In this document: one piece after another, positions 23,151 to 33,965 of the stretch
Layout: each line of letters starts with the position of its first letter
How positions within the stretch are numbered: position 1 is the first letter of the stretch
Assembly (NCBI RefSeq): GCF_050947875.1
Contig: NC_134570.1
Coordinates: 226,719,265-226,783,264 of the forward strand
From: Dermacentor variabilis
Lineage: Eukaryota; Arthropoda; Arachnida; Ixodida; Ixodidae
DNA length: 64,000 nucleotides
Direction: 5' to 3'
Translations under genes and position numbers: made by a program
Notes under the pieces: generated by a model
Seen by the model: only the letters and a program-made list of their open reading frames with translations
Told to the model about the DNA's origin: nothing
The model's database searches: none

Positions 23151-23540
23151 TGACACGTGTACTTATATTTATCAGGCGACCACGTTTCGCCGCCTAACAA
23201 ATGTTATCGCACAGCGCGGGACGCGCCTGCATGTATCCGAAGTTTCTGGAAAGTTAGCGATGCTTCTGTCCGCTGTCTGTTGTCGCCGAACCTTGTGTTA
23301 TCTGATTTCATCGTGCGACGCGAATGGTGTAGAACTTTGTGGAAGGCGCGCGGGTCCGAACGATTAGTCTGGAACGTTCGATGACTGCTGTATAAAAGCC
23401 GACGCGCTGGACCCGCTGATCAGTTTCGACGTTCGCCGACTGTGTTCGCCGCTCTCGTTGTGCTTTAAGTGTAGCCTGTTTTGTGGGCACAGGTTCGCCC
23501 AATAAAAGCTCGTTTTGCCTTTCACAGTATTGCTACTGTG
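23151..23540 (+). repeat. Gypsy-2 3' LTR, truncated
   Basis: Matches the 5' LTR from its TG start through CTACTGTG but lacks the last 28 bp. The sequence after the break is unrelated and begins with a small hairpin. Confidence 0.9.
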
Positions 23541-23567
23541 AAAGGCTATATTTACTATATAGCCTTT
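23541..23567. repeat. Hairpin at the LTR break
   Basis: AAAGGCTATA and TATAGCCTTT form 10-bp arms around a 7-nt loop, exactly at the truncation of the 3' LTR. It may mark the breakpoint of the rearrangement that removed the LTR end. Confidence 0.6.
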
Positions 23568-24974
23568 GACTATATTTACTCACCTACAATGCATGACGAA
23601 TGGAAGAAAAGCAAGAACAGGGGCGCTATTCTGGACATTCCGCCATTTTCTTCGATGCGTGACGTAGGCGCGACGCAAACAAAATGGCGCTGGTCTTGCT
23701 TAAGTTTTGCTTACGTAACGTGACGCGAACTTGACGTTTCGCCTAAGAAACTGAAATGAAGGCACTGAATGTAGCGTTATCGGTAAAGCAAAACAGTTTT
23801 CCTCCGCAGTAAAAATAAAGCAGCTATCTCAAAGCGTATGATTATTCCGTCGAAAACGCGTCTCGCTTCCGTCGTCTGCTGCGTACAAGCCGTCGTCGGC
23901 TTCAATAGCTAGGATGCGTGTCCCCGGAAATGGAATGAGTCATCGCATGTTGGCCCCAACGCGCTTGTTTTCTTGCTTGAGAAAACATGCGCGACCTACC
24001 AGTGGATGTGCGCGCACGTTCTAGGCCACGTTATCGCTATCTCGTGAAACGCAAGTGACTCAGCCCGACTCGGCTGGCTGAGAAACGGCCGAAAATCACC
24101 GATAGCGTTGCGCGCGTGAGAGATATCCACTAGAGCGACGCAAGCGCCGGCGCTGCCATCTCTTGTTCATTTCGCTGGTTACTCGCACCGAGGGAGGAAA
24201 CATCAAGGTGCCGTCTTGCGTACATTTCTTTTTATAAATTAGAAAGAGGCCGTTGTCATAACTTTTGATTGTGCGAAAAGGCATTAATCTTGATTACAAT
24301 ACAAATGCAGCAGTGAAAAGTGGACAACATTGCCGAAAGTTTGCTATGTTCAACCAATATTATTTCGTATAAACGCGTTCTTTTAAAAAATGATGGCCCC
24401 AAACACAAATGTCAACACCACCCGAGAGCGATGCAAATACTATGAGCACGCGTTATGAACGAAATATTTTCGTGGGGCCAAACGACGGGGAAAATGTGGC
24501 GATACGCATTCCTCTCGGCTGCCATTGCATATGGCTGCTCATTAGCATAATTCGCGCGGCTCGTCGCAGCAAAAATTACGGCGGAAAATCTTAGCAATGG
24601 CGGCCCAGCGCAACGTCACGCATCGTCAAAATGACGTTTATGAAACAGCCTTTCCTGTGACGCTCCTCACGAGATATTCCTTCAGCCAATCAGCAAGCTG
24701 GCATGGCGCATATCTTGGATCGCCACCACATATTCGCGCAATTGCAGATGCATTGCACTGGCTTCTGCACGCTACCGCTCACATTCTTTTTGAAGCGCTA
24801 ACATCACAATATATCTGCCAAGGACCAAAAAAATGTATTAGTCCATAAAATTTGCAGCTCCACGTCACGTTTCGTCATCTTGATTAAAACGCAAAATGAC
24901 ATTTCGCAAAACTTCCGTTTCCCGGCACAAATTTCAAGGCACGTGAGCTCTCCACAGCCAATCAGAGAGTCAAC

Positions 24975-25220
24975 ATGGCGGATAATGGCGGTCGTGCAGC
25001 CGCCATGCGTGTCGAGAATAGCATCCCAGGGGCCGAATCTGATAACGGTTCGGAATACGAACCGTCCGCTTCGCCGCTTACGTCATTAGATGTGCCACTC
25101 ACAAGCCGGCGGTGGAAGAAGGGGAGTACGCGACCAATAGATGAGAGGGTGCCACCTCTGGAGTGTACGTCATTATATGACGAGCTAATCGAGGAATTGC
25201 AGAATGTTTCTGCTTGCTAA
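24975..25220 (+). CDS. Hypothetical small protein or first exon
   Basis: An 81-codon frame starting in the context CAACATGGCGG and preceded 15-20 bp upstream by a CCAAT box. The protein is hydrophilic, acidic in the middle (GAESDNGSEYEP), then basic (TSRRWKKGSTRP), ending ELIEELQNVSAC. No family recognised. It could be a protein of the surrounding element, a captured host exon, or chance. A downstream exon-like frame at 25331 suggests splicing, but I see no good donor before the stop. Confidence 0.35.
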   Translation: MADNGGRAAAMRVENSIPGAESDNGSEYEPSASPLTSLDVPLTSRRWKKGSTRPIDERVPPLECTSLYDELIEELQNVSAC

Positions 25221-25330
25221 ATGAATGTAAAATATAAATTAAATATTATACGCCAAGTTTTGAAGTAGTGGTGTCGGGCGTTTACGCAATGCAGAAGTAA
25301 TTTATTAATGTCATTTTTTTTCATTCTCAG

Positions 25331-25459
25331 CCCACAGGCGGTATCGTAAGCGTAAATGAGTTGGCCACGAGGTTGGCAGAGCGCAGGGCTATGTCGTCTG
25401 CTACCAGGAGCTCGCACGATGCATGCAACAGGAACGCACTACCAGCACTTCTCAAGTAG
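25331..25459 (+). CDS. Candidate terminal exon
   Basis: A polypyrimidine tract followed by CATTCTCAG (ending 25330) is a strong 3' splice-site sequence. From 25331 the phase-0 frame is open for 42 codons (includes ELATRLAERRAM) and ends in TAG at 25457-25459. It could join the 24975 frame. No homology recognised and no matching donor shown. Confidence 0.35.
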   Translation, partial: PTGGIVSVNELATRLAERRAMSSATRSSHDACNRNALPALLK

Positions 25460-26892
25460 CTAGCACGACAAAACCGTGAAATGGTTCTTAGGGACACCTT
25501 TACTAGCCGACTATATCAATTTTCCTTCTTTTTTCGCCCTTCGTCATCGGCTCGGACATGACTCGCTCGCCGCCGCGCTTCCGCTATCCCTGCGATCTGC
25601 CTCACGGCGCGTCGCGTGATAGAAGCAGTGGAACTTAAATCGAACATTACGGTATACGGGCCCTGCATTGCATGCGCGAAGTCAAATCGAAGAGTGTGGT
25701 GCTGACGGTGCGCGCTGTGCCGTGAAATTGAGAAACAAAGTATGGCACTCCCAAACTAGAGAAAAAAGGGCAGCCAAATAAGAGAGCTCCACAATACCTT
25801 CCCGTCCTGACTGTATAGTTTTATCAGCCGAACGAAGGAAGCGCTGAACCAGCCTAGGTTGAACCCTTCTGACTGCTGAACGGCGATCTGCGAGCTATTC
25901 ACACTGGCGATAGCACTGGGAATTCGATCTCACCATGCAAATATCTCCTTGGCATTGACTTTGAAGCTGAAGTCACGGCAAAGCTGACCCAGCCCTTCAA
26001 CCGGCCAACACAGTAATTGCGAGAGCAACTTTGTGGACAATGCCGGCAGCAGAGATCTAGGCAATTCCGATTAATGCTTCGCGTTCGACTGAGCTCTGGG
26101 AGCTGCAGGCCGGCGGCGATGAACCGCAGCGCGCAATATCCCTTCCTCTGCGTGGAATGGCCACTCGTACGCTTGCACCCGAGTCTCCTCCATTTGATAG
26201 CGTAGCTTGCAAAAGGCCTACTTAGAAAGCCAGCAAGGGCGGTGCAACTCATTATCCGTCACTTCTTCGAAAGCGTATCGCATTTCCAGCCGTGGTCAAC
26301 ACCGAAAGAGCAACGCCAAGCAGACGACGAAGGCAAGTAATAGCCTCCGAAGCAACCAACGCACGCGCGTCTCCGGGGGCGCGCGACCGGCGCGCGCGGC
26401 CAGGGTCACAAGCCAACAGCCAAGCCACAGCAACGGAACCCAAAGCGGACTACCCCTTCTCCGGTTCCTATGACCGGTTCGCTTTGAAGATGATTGACAG
26501 ATGCGTGACGTATTCGAAAATTGCGATACCGCCCCGCTGCCTCTGACGACCTGTGACGTAATCAAAATTTTGGTCAATCAGGTGAGGCCAAAAGAACGGT
26601 TCCCCAACCGAACCGTTATAAGATTCGGCCCCAGAATAGCGCCCCAGACGACGAACTGTTTCAAAGTGAGCGAGAATCTTGTCGTCTGTCCTCGAACTTT
26701 AGCGGCCCGCTAATACTTTTTACGTATCATATAATTGTACATCCAATAACAAGTTCTTATAGTTAAACAAAACATGTTTTGTGTCATAATAAAGCTAAAA
26801 CAGCTTTTTACGTGCACTTTTAGTCGAATATGAATCTTGTGACAGACGGAACGGTGCTTGCCTGGCTCTCCGAGAACGATGCCAATCCGAAG

Positions 26893-27013
26893 TCACAATA
26901 TACCGGCATTCCCATAGAGAATTTTTGTAGGAAACTATGGGCATTCTCATGCATACCACAGCGCAGCAGCGCCAGATTTCCCTCTAAGTAATATAGTGAG
27001 AAACTATGGGGTA
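26893..27013 (-). repeat. Dispersed repeat, copy 2
   Basis: Read on the minus strand this matches the 17325-17450 repeat, including CCCATAG, TCACTATA, GAGGGAAATCTGGCGC and a following CTATGGGA. The interior differs by a short insertion. Class unknown. Confidence 0.65.
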
Positions 27014-28671
27014 GCCAATCGGCTAGCTCTCCCAACTGACGTCAGTTGGACGAACTGCATCAACTGGGTGGGGTTGGCTGAAAAAACTAGGATTGCGGCG
27101 CCGCTACGATCGGTAGCGATGTTCAGTTTTAATAGCTTATAACACAAGCCTTTTGTGGAGCTCCTAAATGCATCACTTAAAGTCAGAGGGACCGACCTTA
27201 ACGAATAAATACGTTTATACAAAATCGTTTAGGGTCTCTTTAAATATCTGGGAAACGCAATGAGTTCGCGGGTTTCGGATTACAGCATCACGGTGACCTC
27301 GTCTGTTGCACCGAAAGCGACGACGTGGTATTACATCCGCTTGGAACCCCTGAAAGAAACTCGGGCGCAAATACTGCTATTTTCGTCCCAGGTGGACTCT
27401 TTCAGGCCTCCAACATCTCTGCCGTACGCCACTGTCATCTTTGCTACTGTGTGACAGTATTCTGTATAATACACCAGTCTACGCTCACACTGAGCAGTGC
27501 CCCATCCGTTGGCGCGCTATAAGAGTAGTTTGTAAACGCCGACTAAGGCGTCTTGAATTTTGGGCCGTAGTTTGGATGCCTCCTGCGCGAGGTGCAAGCG
27601 TGGAACACTTGTTGACCTTCGTGGCGCGTTCTCCACGGACGAGTACCGTGTTTTCTTGGCGCTTTTGAGCGCAGCCGAAGTCGTGATGAGCGCGCCACGC
27701 GGCGCTACGCCCACATCGTGCGGCGTCCGGCCTTGGATGTGGTGAGTGAGCCCTTGGCTGACCGTGCTCCGGCGGCGTGACCGCTGCATGACCTCGGAGC
27801 AGAGGCCAAGGTCTCGCACCGCGCGAATTGAGAAAGTCATCTGCGACGCTTCTCCCACTGTACCACACTGTAACCCGCCTTTGTCATTGCGCCATTGGCC
27901 GCAGCCTGTCGAGGGCGGACCGGCCACTGGGGGCGACGCTTGGATGTCCTCCTCGCGCGCCGTTCCGTACGGAGTGGCGACAACCGCGTCGTCTGCTACG
28001 GCGGACGCCATGTGTGCGTGCGGTATACGTGTGGCCAATCTCGGGATGTTCAATCTCATGCCGCACTACTTACCGCGCTCCTAGCCTGGTGACGCGCCTG
28101 TCGGTATTTCTGCGTATGTAGACGTTCGTGCAAGGAATAACCGCGCTGAAGCGTTCCCAGAAAGTATATTGCGTGACCTATTGCAGTTCCAGTTATTTAT
28201 CTTAATATTATTATTATTTTTTTTTTTTTGCAGCTCGGAAGCAGCTCGAACAACTGTGTCTCCGGAGCTGGTTCATCGAAAGTCGCTTTTTTACCGTTGC
28301 AAACTGAAACTACAGACCCTATCTGCCTCTGATTTCTGCACTTAATATTTCAAAAAGTAAATATAAATGGTTAAAAATGTTTGCAGGGTTAATTCAGATC
28401 ACTTCACGCATTTTGAACGTTAAATGCATGATTATGCTGGGAGTGAAGCCGCCGCCCCTAGTTATTTATTTCCGAAGTAATATGTCAAACAAACAATAAA
28501 CGTAGACTATACTTACACTGAATCATTGAGTCAAAATTCATTGGAGGCCTACTTCAGTGCATGTTTTGCCCCTCAGTCACTCGTGCTTTCGCTTCTCGTA
28601 GATATATTCACAGCTGTAATTGAGCATTGCTGGAAATTGAAAAGTTCTCAACAATCTCCTTGTTTGGTGGC
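27014..28671. other. Unassigned spacer
   Basis: No supportable gene. Between 27485 and 28120 long frames overlap in several registers on both strands, which reflects GC-rich composition. The stretch 27014-27240 ends GTTTAGGGTCTCTTTAA, resembling a TTAA-flanked element end, but no partner end was found. A poly-T run lies at about 28217-28230. Confidence 0.45.
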
Positions 28672-28907
28672 ATGCCTTCACACATACCCGCCGTGGCTGC
28701 TCAGTGGCTATGGTGTTGGGCTGGTAAGCACGCGGTCCTGGGATCGAATCGCGGCCACGGCGGCCGCATTTCGATGGGGGCGAAAGGCGAAAACACCTGT
28801 GTGCTTAGATTTAGGTGCACGTTAAAGAACCCCAGGTGGTCGAAATTTCCGGAGTCCTCCACTACGGCGCGCCTCATAACCAGAAAGTAGTTTTGGCATG
28901 TAAAACC

Positions 28908-29462
28908 TGTGGGGATGCGCGACTCTCGCGCGTCCCCTGATATGTTTTTCCCGCATGGCGCGTCTCCTGTAATCCGGCTTCGCCGCGTGGCCTGCGTGAT
29001 GCCCGCGGCGGTCGATGTGGTTGGGGCGCAGTGCGAGAGATGGCGCGAGTGTTGCGTTGCTAACGCCGCCTCACGGCAGGGTTACTTGGGGACGCAGGGG
29101 AGGACGGGCTGGCTCTTCCCCGGCGGGTCGGCGAACAGCGTGGACATCCCGCGCGCCGCCGACCCATGCTTCTGTGAGACCGCCTCGCGTGGCCGCCTTG
29201 GAATGCGCCACCATTCGCGTGACAGTACGCGCGAACGACCAGGCGTTGGGATTCAGCATGGGGCGAACATATTCGCTCGCTATCAGGTCGCGGTAAGTCG
29301 GACTTCTAGATTTGTCGCGCGCCCATCGGCATGTTTTGTGGATAGCAACTCGGCTAGCAGGCATTGATCTATGAAAGGTGCAATAAATGCCCTTGTGATT
29401 GTTTGCACTACTGTGTACTGTCGTTTCTTTGTCCCAAGAGCATGAGTGTGAGAGATCCCACA
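28908..29462 (+). repeat. 5' LTR of the non-autonomous element
   Basis: TGTGGGG...CCCACA, 555 bp. It contains AATAAATGCCC (29380-29390) as a likely polyadenylation signal. A 152-codon open frame inside it recurs in the 3' LTR because the repeats are nearly identical; it is not taken as a gene. Confidence 0.92.
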
Positions 29463-29464
29463 TC

Positions 29465-29483
29465 TGGCTGCCCAACGTGGGAC
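29465..29483 (+). other. Primer binding site
   Basis: TGGCTGCCCAACGTGGGAC starts two bases after the 5' LTR. It resembles lysine-tRNA-type primer sites and differs from the TGGTGGAGGT site of Gypsy-2 and Gypsy-3, so this element belongs to another lineage. Confidence 0.6.
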
Positions 29484-30841
29484 TCTTGGGGCATCGGACG
29501 ATAGTTTTAAGTTTTGCTTCGTTCGAGACCTTTGTTTGAACCGAAGCCTAGGCCTAGCGTGAATTTTGATTGCTAGCGTCGGTGGCGTGCTTTCTTGAGC
29601 AAGGTGATGGTGGCTGTAGTGTGTTTGAACATGTCCACATGCTAAGCCTTTTCGCAAGTGTTTTTTTAATGACATTCGTCAGTACGAGAGCCACGTGGTC
29701 TGCATCCTGGGAGAGCGAGGCTGAGGCCCCGCGGAGCAGTGGCAAGCCTGAAGCGAGTGAGTACGAAAGCCTCGTGGGTGGTCCGAATTTCTTATGTAAA
29801 TAGCTTCTTCTATCTCTTTGACTCGGATGAAGTCGCGGCTCTGGGAGCCGGGTGGCCGCGGGCCACGGGTGCCACTACGGGCTGACTGGCATTGCGGCCT
29901 GGCACCGGGCGCTCCGACACCGTCTGGGACGGTGGGCGCCGTCAACTCGGATGCTGTGTGCACCGAGCGGAGTAGGACCACCTCACAGAGCTGACGTCTC
30001 CTCGCGGCTGCCTGTTTTGCGCTCATTTTGGGTGTTGTTTTTGGATGCCGGCTGTTGTCAGGGTAGCGACGCTTTAGGCCTAAGGCTTTACGGAGCTGCC
30101 TATCGCACGTTGAGGGACACAACCTGGTGGACCGTGGCGTTGAGGTGTTGCAATTTGCTTCCCTCATTCTATTTCGCCTCGCACGAATTGAAATTACTCG
30201 TTCGACTCAAGGAAGCGAGCTTCGTTCACATGAACTTAGCATCTGAGTAGCTGTCCGATCTTTTGCTAGCCGAGTTGAACATCGTACCACGTGGGCGATA
30301 TGCGCATGCATAATTCCTCTCCCTTGCACTACTTTAGTGTTTGCCGAGTGTGTTGAATGTACGCAGCGTGAGTGGAGTCACCCCTGGTTTGCTGCCACCT
30401 GCACATCGCCTGCGCTGTTGCCCTGGACTACGAACGAGCCACCCCGGGCGATGGTGATGCTGTGGCCAGTTCGGCGCAGCGACTTCGGCGGCCACCTGTC
30501 TCCAGCTCACAACCCTCGGCGGCGGACAAAAGAGCCGGCGGTCACCGACAGCTACGGCGGCTCTTGCCAGCAGGGCGCGTCGGCGCGAGCGACGCTTGCT
30601 CTTACCGACTACTGCGTCGTCGTTTCCGGAGTCCTGGCCTGGCATCGCGCCGTCGAGTCTGCAAAGCTGCCGCTGTGACCGGCGGACGCCAGCGGTGCAG
30701 CCAAGGACAATGTCGGCTCGCATGCTATGGACAGCGTGGACATTTCCTCGGCGCGGCCACTGTTTAATGTTCTACCTTGTTCGCGAAGCACAGTTTGATG
30801 TTAGACCGTGTCACATGTCTCGCCGGAATATGTAGTGATTT
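29484..30841 (+). other. Interior of the non-autonomous LTR element
   Basis: No pol domain. A short frame at 29669-29803 (MTFVSTRATWSAS, then EYESLVGGPN) could be a gag remnant. Frames at 29852-30250 (+) and 30167-29679 (-) lack any motif I recognise. Treated as non-coding. Confidence 0.5.
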
Positions 30842-30854
30842 AAGGTTGGGGGGA

Positions 30855-31409
30855 TGTGGGGATGCGCGACTCTCGCGCGTCCCCTGATATGTTTTTCCCG
30901 CATGGCGCGTCTCCTGTAATCCGGCTTCGCCGCGTGGCCTGCGTGATGCCCGCGGCGGTCGATGTGGTTGGGGCGCAATGCGAGAGATGGCGCGAGTGTT
31001 GCGTTGCTAACGCCGCCTCACGGCAGGGTTACTTGGGGGCGCAGGGGAGGACGGGCTGGCTCTTCCCCGGCGGGTCGGCGAACAGCGTGGACATCCCGCG
31101 CGCCGCCGACCCATGCTTCTGCGAGACCGCCTCGCGTGGCCGCCTTGGAATGCGCCACCATTCGCGTGACAGTACGCGCGAACGACCAGGCGTTGGGATT
31201 CAGCATGGGGCGAACATATTCGCTCGCCATCAGGTCGCGGTAAGTCGGACTTCTAGATTTGTCGCGCGCCCATCGGCATGTTTTGTGGATAGCAACTCGG
31301 CTAGCAGGCATTGATCTATGAAAGGTGCAATAAATGCCCTTGTGATTGTTTGCACTACTGTGTACTGTCATTCCTTTGTCCCAAGAGCATGGGTGTGAGA
31401 GATCCCACA
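30855..31409 (+). repeat. 3' LTR of the non-autonomous element
   Basis: 555 bp, about 98.7% identical to the 5' LTR by eye (seven transitions). It ends CCCACA directly before the AACC duplication. Confidence 0.92.
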
Positions 31410-31441
31410 AACCCCATAATTGAATTGATGCCTTCACACAT

Positions 31442-32263
31442 GGCTTCAAAGTTCTAGTGAGGCAACTAGTCACAGCTTACACCAATGACCTCACTTTTAA
31501 GACCATGCCAGTCCGGCAACAATGTCATTGAAGTGCTGTTGACATGACTTCAGCACTTTCATTACTTCATTGCTCGGGTAATGTTGCCTCCATGAAAATA
31601 TTCTTTCAGGGTGGATAGGTAGGCTTGCTCACTGATACTAGGCCCCAGAAGTGCAGGTCTGCATGGCACACACTCATTTACCCTCTTCAGGATTCCTTTT
31701 AGGTGGAAGTCTCTGAATTAAAGCACTCTTGACACGGCATTTGGTGTCAGCTGCTTCCAGCCATTCTTCGAAGCAGATTCTTCTAAGTGAGCCTGTAGGT
31801 TTTAAAAAAAGTGCACCAGGTTAATTTGTGATGAATAAAAAGACCAAAGCACCCTGTGGTATGTGGCGTATAAATAATGTCCTGGCGTGCTTTTGAGCAC
31901 AAAGTAATTACTGTACATTATTGATTTGAAAGCATCATTAGCGGAAACGCCGGCGTCTGTCACTTGTAGGAGCGAAACGGCTACTAATTTCCCATTGGCT
32001 GCGACGCCACGTCACAAGCGCACCTCGACGAAGCAGAGAAGGCGAAAGGGAGCACCTGCTGCCATGCCAGCACTTCAGGTTTCGTGTGAGAGGAGAGGTC
32101 ATCGCTGTGACGCCACACCACCCTCACTCTCATGAGCTGGTGCGCAGTCCTCTCTCGTCTTTGACGAACCCTTGTGACATGGGTTTCATTCCAGTCAGCA
32201 TTGGAGACATTTAAAGATTCATTTTCGTCATTTTAGAGCGGAACATTCCCAATGGCACATGGA
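31442..32263. other. Unassigned spacer
   Basis: No gene or element ends seen. It lies between the SINE target duplication and the first Tigger element. Confidence 0.5.
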
Positions 32264-32553
32264 TACCGTACTTACTCGCATAATGATCACACTTTCTTTT
32301 GTCAAAAAAATTGACGCAAACTCAGGGGTGCGATCATTACGTGGGTCAAAATTTTTGCTAAAAAAATTTTGGAGCACCGAAGACGCAAAAGGGCAAGTTT
32401 CGGGTCAGAATTCTTACGATGGTTATGGTAAACATAGCCAAACATAAAAGTTGAGTAAGCTTTACCATTGTAATAAATGCACACATTACGCAGGCATTAC
32501 ATGAATTGCACATTGCCCTTTTATTTTTCTAATTGAATAAAGGGCACCTCACT

Positions 32554-33965
32554 TTATTCCAAATCTGAATCTTCACAGTTATGGCTGTAAGCTTCAATGT
32601 TGGAACCAGCAGTGTCGTCACTGGGGGCATCTTTGGAGTCCCACAGAAAGTCGTCTTCTATTCCGTCCAGCGCGTTAGGTATGCCGGTTTTCTTAAAGCT
32701 CTTCGCAACTACTTCGTCGGAGATACCACTCCACGCATCAACGATCCAGGAGCAAAGCACCTCCAAGGACAGTCTTCTGATTTTGCCGCTCGGCGTGAAA
32801 TCATGTTCGCCTGCTGCCATCCACTCTGCGTGTAGTCTTCGAACATTGTCCTTTAACAGTTCGTTCAGGGACACGTCAAAAGGCTGTAGCAGCGACGTGA
32901 GACCCCTAGGGATGACTGCAATTTCCGTGCGTAGCTCCTTAAGCTCAGCTCAAACGCTATTCACAAGATGGCCTTGGAAGCTGTCCAACTCAAGAAGCGA
33001 AGGAAGCAGAAGCGCTTCTGGTCTTCGTTCCCAAACGGTTTTATCCAATCGACCATGAGTTCCGCTGTCATCCACCCTTTAACTTGAGCGCGGATGTGGA
33101 TGCCACGGCAAAAGTTTCCCTTCAAAATAGTCTTTTATTTGAAAATCACATATGGTGGAAACCTCCGCCCATCTGCCGTCACTGCAAGCATTACAGTACA
33201 TCGCAGCTTCTCAGCACCAGATGTCCTTACGAGGACACTCCGAGCACCCATCTCGTTGACTGTTGTGTTTTGGGCATGTCGAAGGTCAACGGAGTTTAGT
33301 CAGTGTTCCCTATTTACGACAAGAGGAAGCCATACTTCTCACGGATCCTCGTGATGAAGTGATGAGTCGACCACGTTTTCTTCATATGCGGATGGGAGCT
33401 GCTGGCACAATGACGTACGCCGCCTCAGTGAAAGTCCATTTCGTCGCATGAAGCGAGTCGTCTAACTGGAGCTAGTGCCGAAGTCCTTTGCGACGATTCC
33501 CAGCTTCCTAGCAACAGCACGTGCCTGTACCTATATCATTTCCAATAATACTGCACAACCATTTTTGCGCAGGTCCTTCACGTATTTAAGGACCGCCTCC
33601 TCAACGTGAGGGAACTTGCCGGTTTTGGGTCCGCAGAAAGCCCGGCGTGGTCCTATCAGTAGCCATCAGCTGCTCGCGCTGTTTTTTCCAATAGCGTATT
33701 CTGATTTTGTTGACACTGAAATGCCTGCCGGCAGCACGGTTGCCGTGCTCCAGCGTGTAGTCAACAGCCTTAAGCTTCTGCAGTAAAACACGTTGTGGGG
33801 CTAGTTGGCGCATAACTTACAATATAATAAGCGCCAAAATTGACGACACACAAGAAGGAATACGGACAGGACAAGGCGCCTTGTCCTGTCCGTATTCCTT
33901 GTTGTGTGTCGTCAATTTTGGCGCTTATTCTATTGTAAGCCTTAAGCTTAAACGCGGCCGTGGAA
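32554..33965 (-). pseudogene. Tigger transposase T1, decayed
   Basis: From the 5' side: the HTH region resumes after the palindrome with KAVDYTLEHGNRAAGRHF (33813-33601), a frame-broken section follows, and the C-terminal part ends at 32554 (ELLKDNVRRLHAEWM, then IPNALDGIEDD). These match the brinker/CENP-B-type HTH and the C-terminus of Tigger transposases, also seen in T2 and T3. The central DDE region is not readable in one frame. Many stops and frameshifts. Confidence 0.82.
33778..33937. mobile_element. 160-bp near-perfect palindromic insertion
   Basis: Flanked by a perfect 12-bp duplication, AGCCTTAAGCTT (33766-33777 and 33938-33949), so it is an insertion. It contains 61-nt arms (33817-33877 and 33878-33938, the last base belonging to the duplication) that pair at 59 of 61 positions with no spacer. 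A unique segment of about 39 bp (33778-33816) precedes the arms. Excision in thought restores the AAFKLKAVDY reading of T1. The duplication length resembles that of the PLE here (about 12-13 bp), so an inverted retroelement tail is possible. Confidence 0.85.

Larger units (their letters stand above)
17557..23540 (+). mobile_element. Gypsy-2: Ty3/gypsy retrotransposon with both LTRs
   Basis: A 6-kb element: 5' LTR (17557-17974), primer binding site starting TGGTGGAGGT at 17977, gag, protease, reverse transcriptase, RNase H, integrase, a purine tract (AAGAGGGGGG, 23139-23148) and a truncated 3' LTR. ATAT lies directly before the 5' LTR. A hAT MITE splits RNase H. In-frame stops, frameshifts and a lost integrase aspartate make it inactive. 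A solo LTR of the same family sits at 46522-46939, so the family was active elsewhere in the genome. Confidence 0.93.
23620..26645. mobile_element. 3-kb inverted-repeat element, class unknown
   Basis: Bounded by perfect 15-bp inverted repeats: GGGGCGCTATTCTGG at 23620-23634 and its reverse complement at 26631-26645. No clear target duplication. The interior holds CCAAT motifs (about 24684 and 24958), two exon-like frames and an inverted copy of its own right subterminal sequence. No transposase domain was recognised, so it may be non-autonomous. Confidence 0.55.
28908..31409 (+). mobile_element. Non-autonomous LTR retrotransposon
   Basis: A 2502-bp insertion with two 555-bp LTRs, a primer site, a purine tract (AAGGTTGGGGGGA, 30842-30854) and a 4-bp duplication AACC (28904-28907 and 31410-31413). 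The 1.39-kb interior has no recognisable gag, protease, reverse transcriptase or integrase, so it must have moved using proteins from another element. By eye the LTRs differ at seven positions, all transitions, so it is fairly young. A related solo LTR lies at 50473-51054. Confidence 0.9.
28686..31427 (+). mobile_element. tRNA-derived SINE (Ruka-like), split by an LTR element
   Basis: SINE body 28686-28907 plus tail 31414-31427. The head has a B box (GGGATCGAATCGC, about 28739-28751) after an A-box-like TGGCTATGGTGTTGGGCT, so it is tRNA-derived and transcribable by RNA polymerase III. The body holds TTTAGGTGCACGTTAAAGAA, a hallmark of the abundant tick SINE that I recall as Ruka. A 14-bp duplication, ATGCCTTCACACAT, flanks it (28672-28685 and 31428-31441). 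The LTR element at 28908-31409 lies in its 3' tail. Confidence 0.88.

Noticed and set aside
27014..27240. TTAA-type element ending GGGTCTCTTTAA
   Set aside because: Only one plausible end is visible; no partner inverted repeat or duplication.
27485..28120. Overlapping frames on both strands
   Set aside because: Four or more registers are open at once in GC-rich DNA, with no splice sites, conserved motif or neighbouring gene.
28909..31314. 152-codon frames at 28909 and 30856 with almost identical products
   Set aside because: They lie inside the two LTRs and are alike only because the LTRs are. No family motif.
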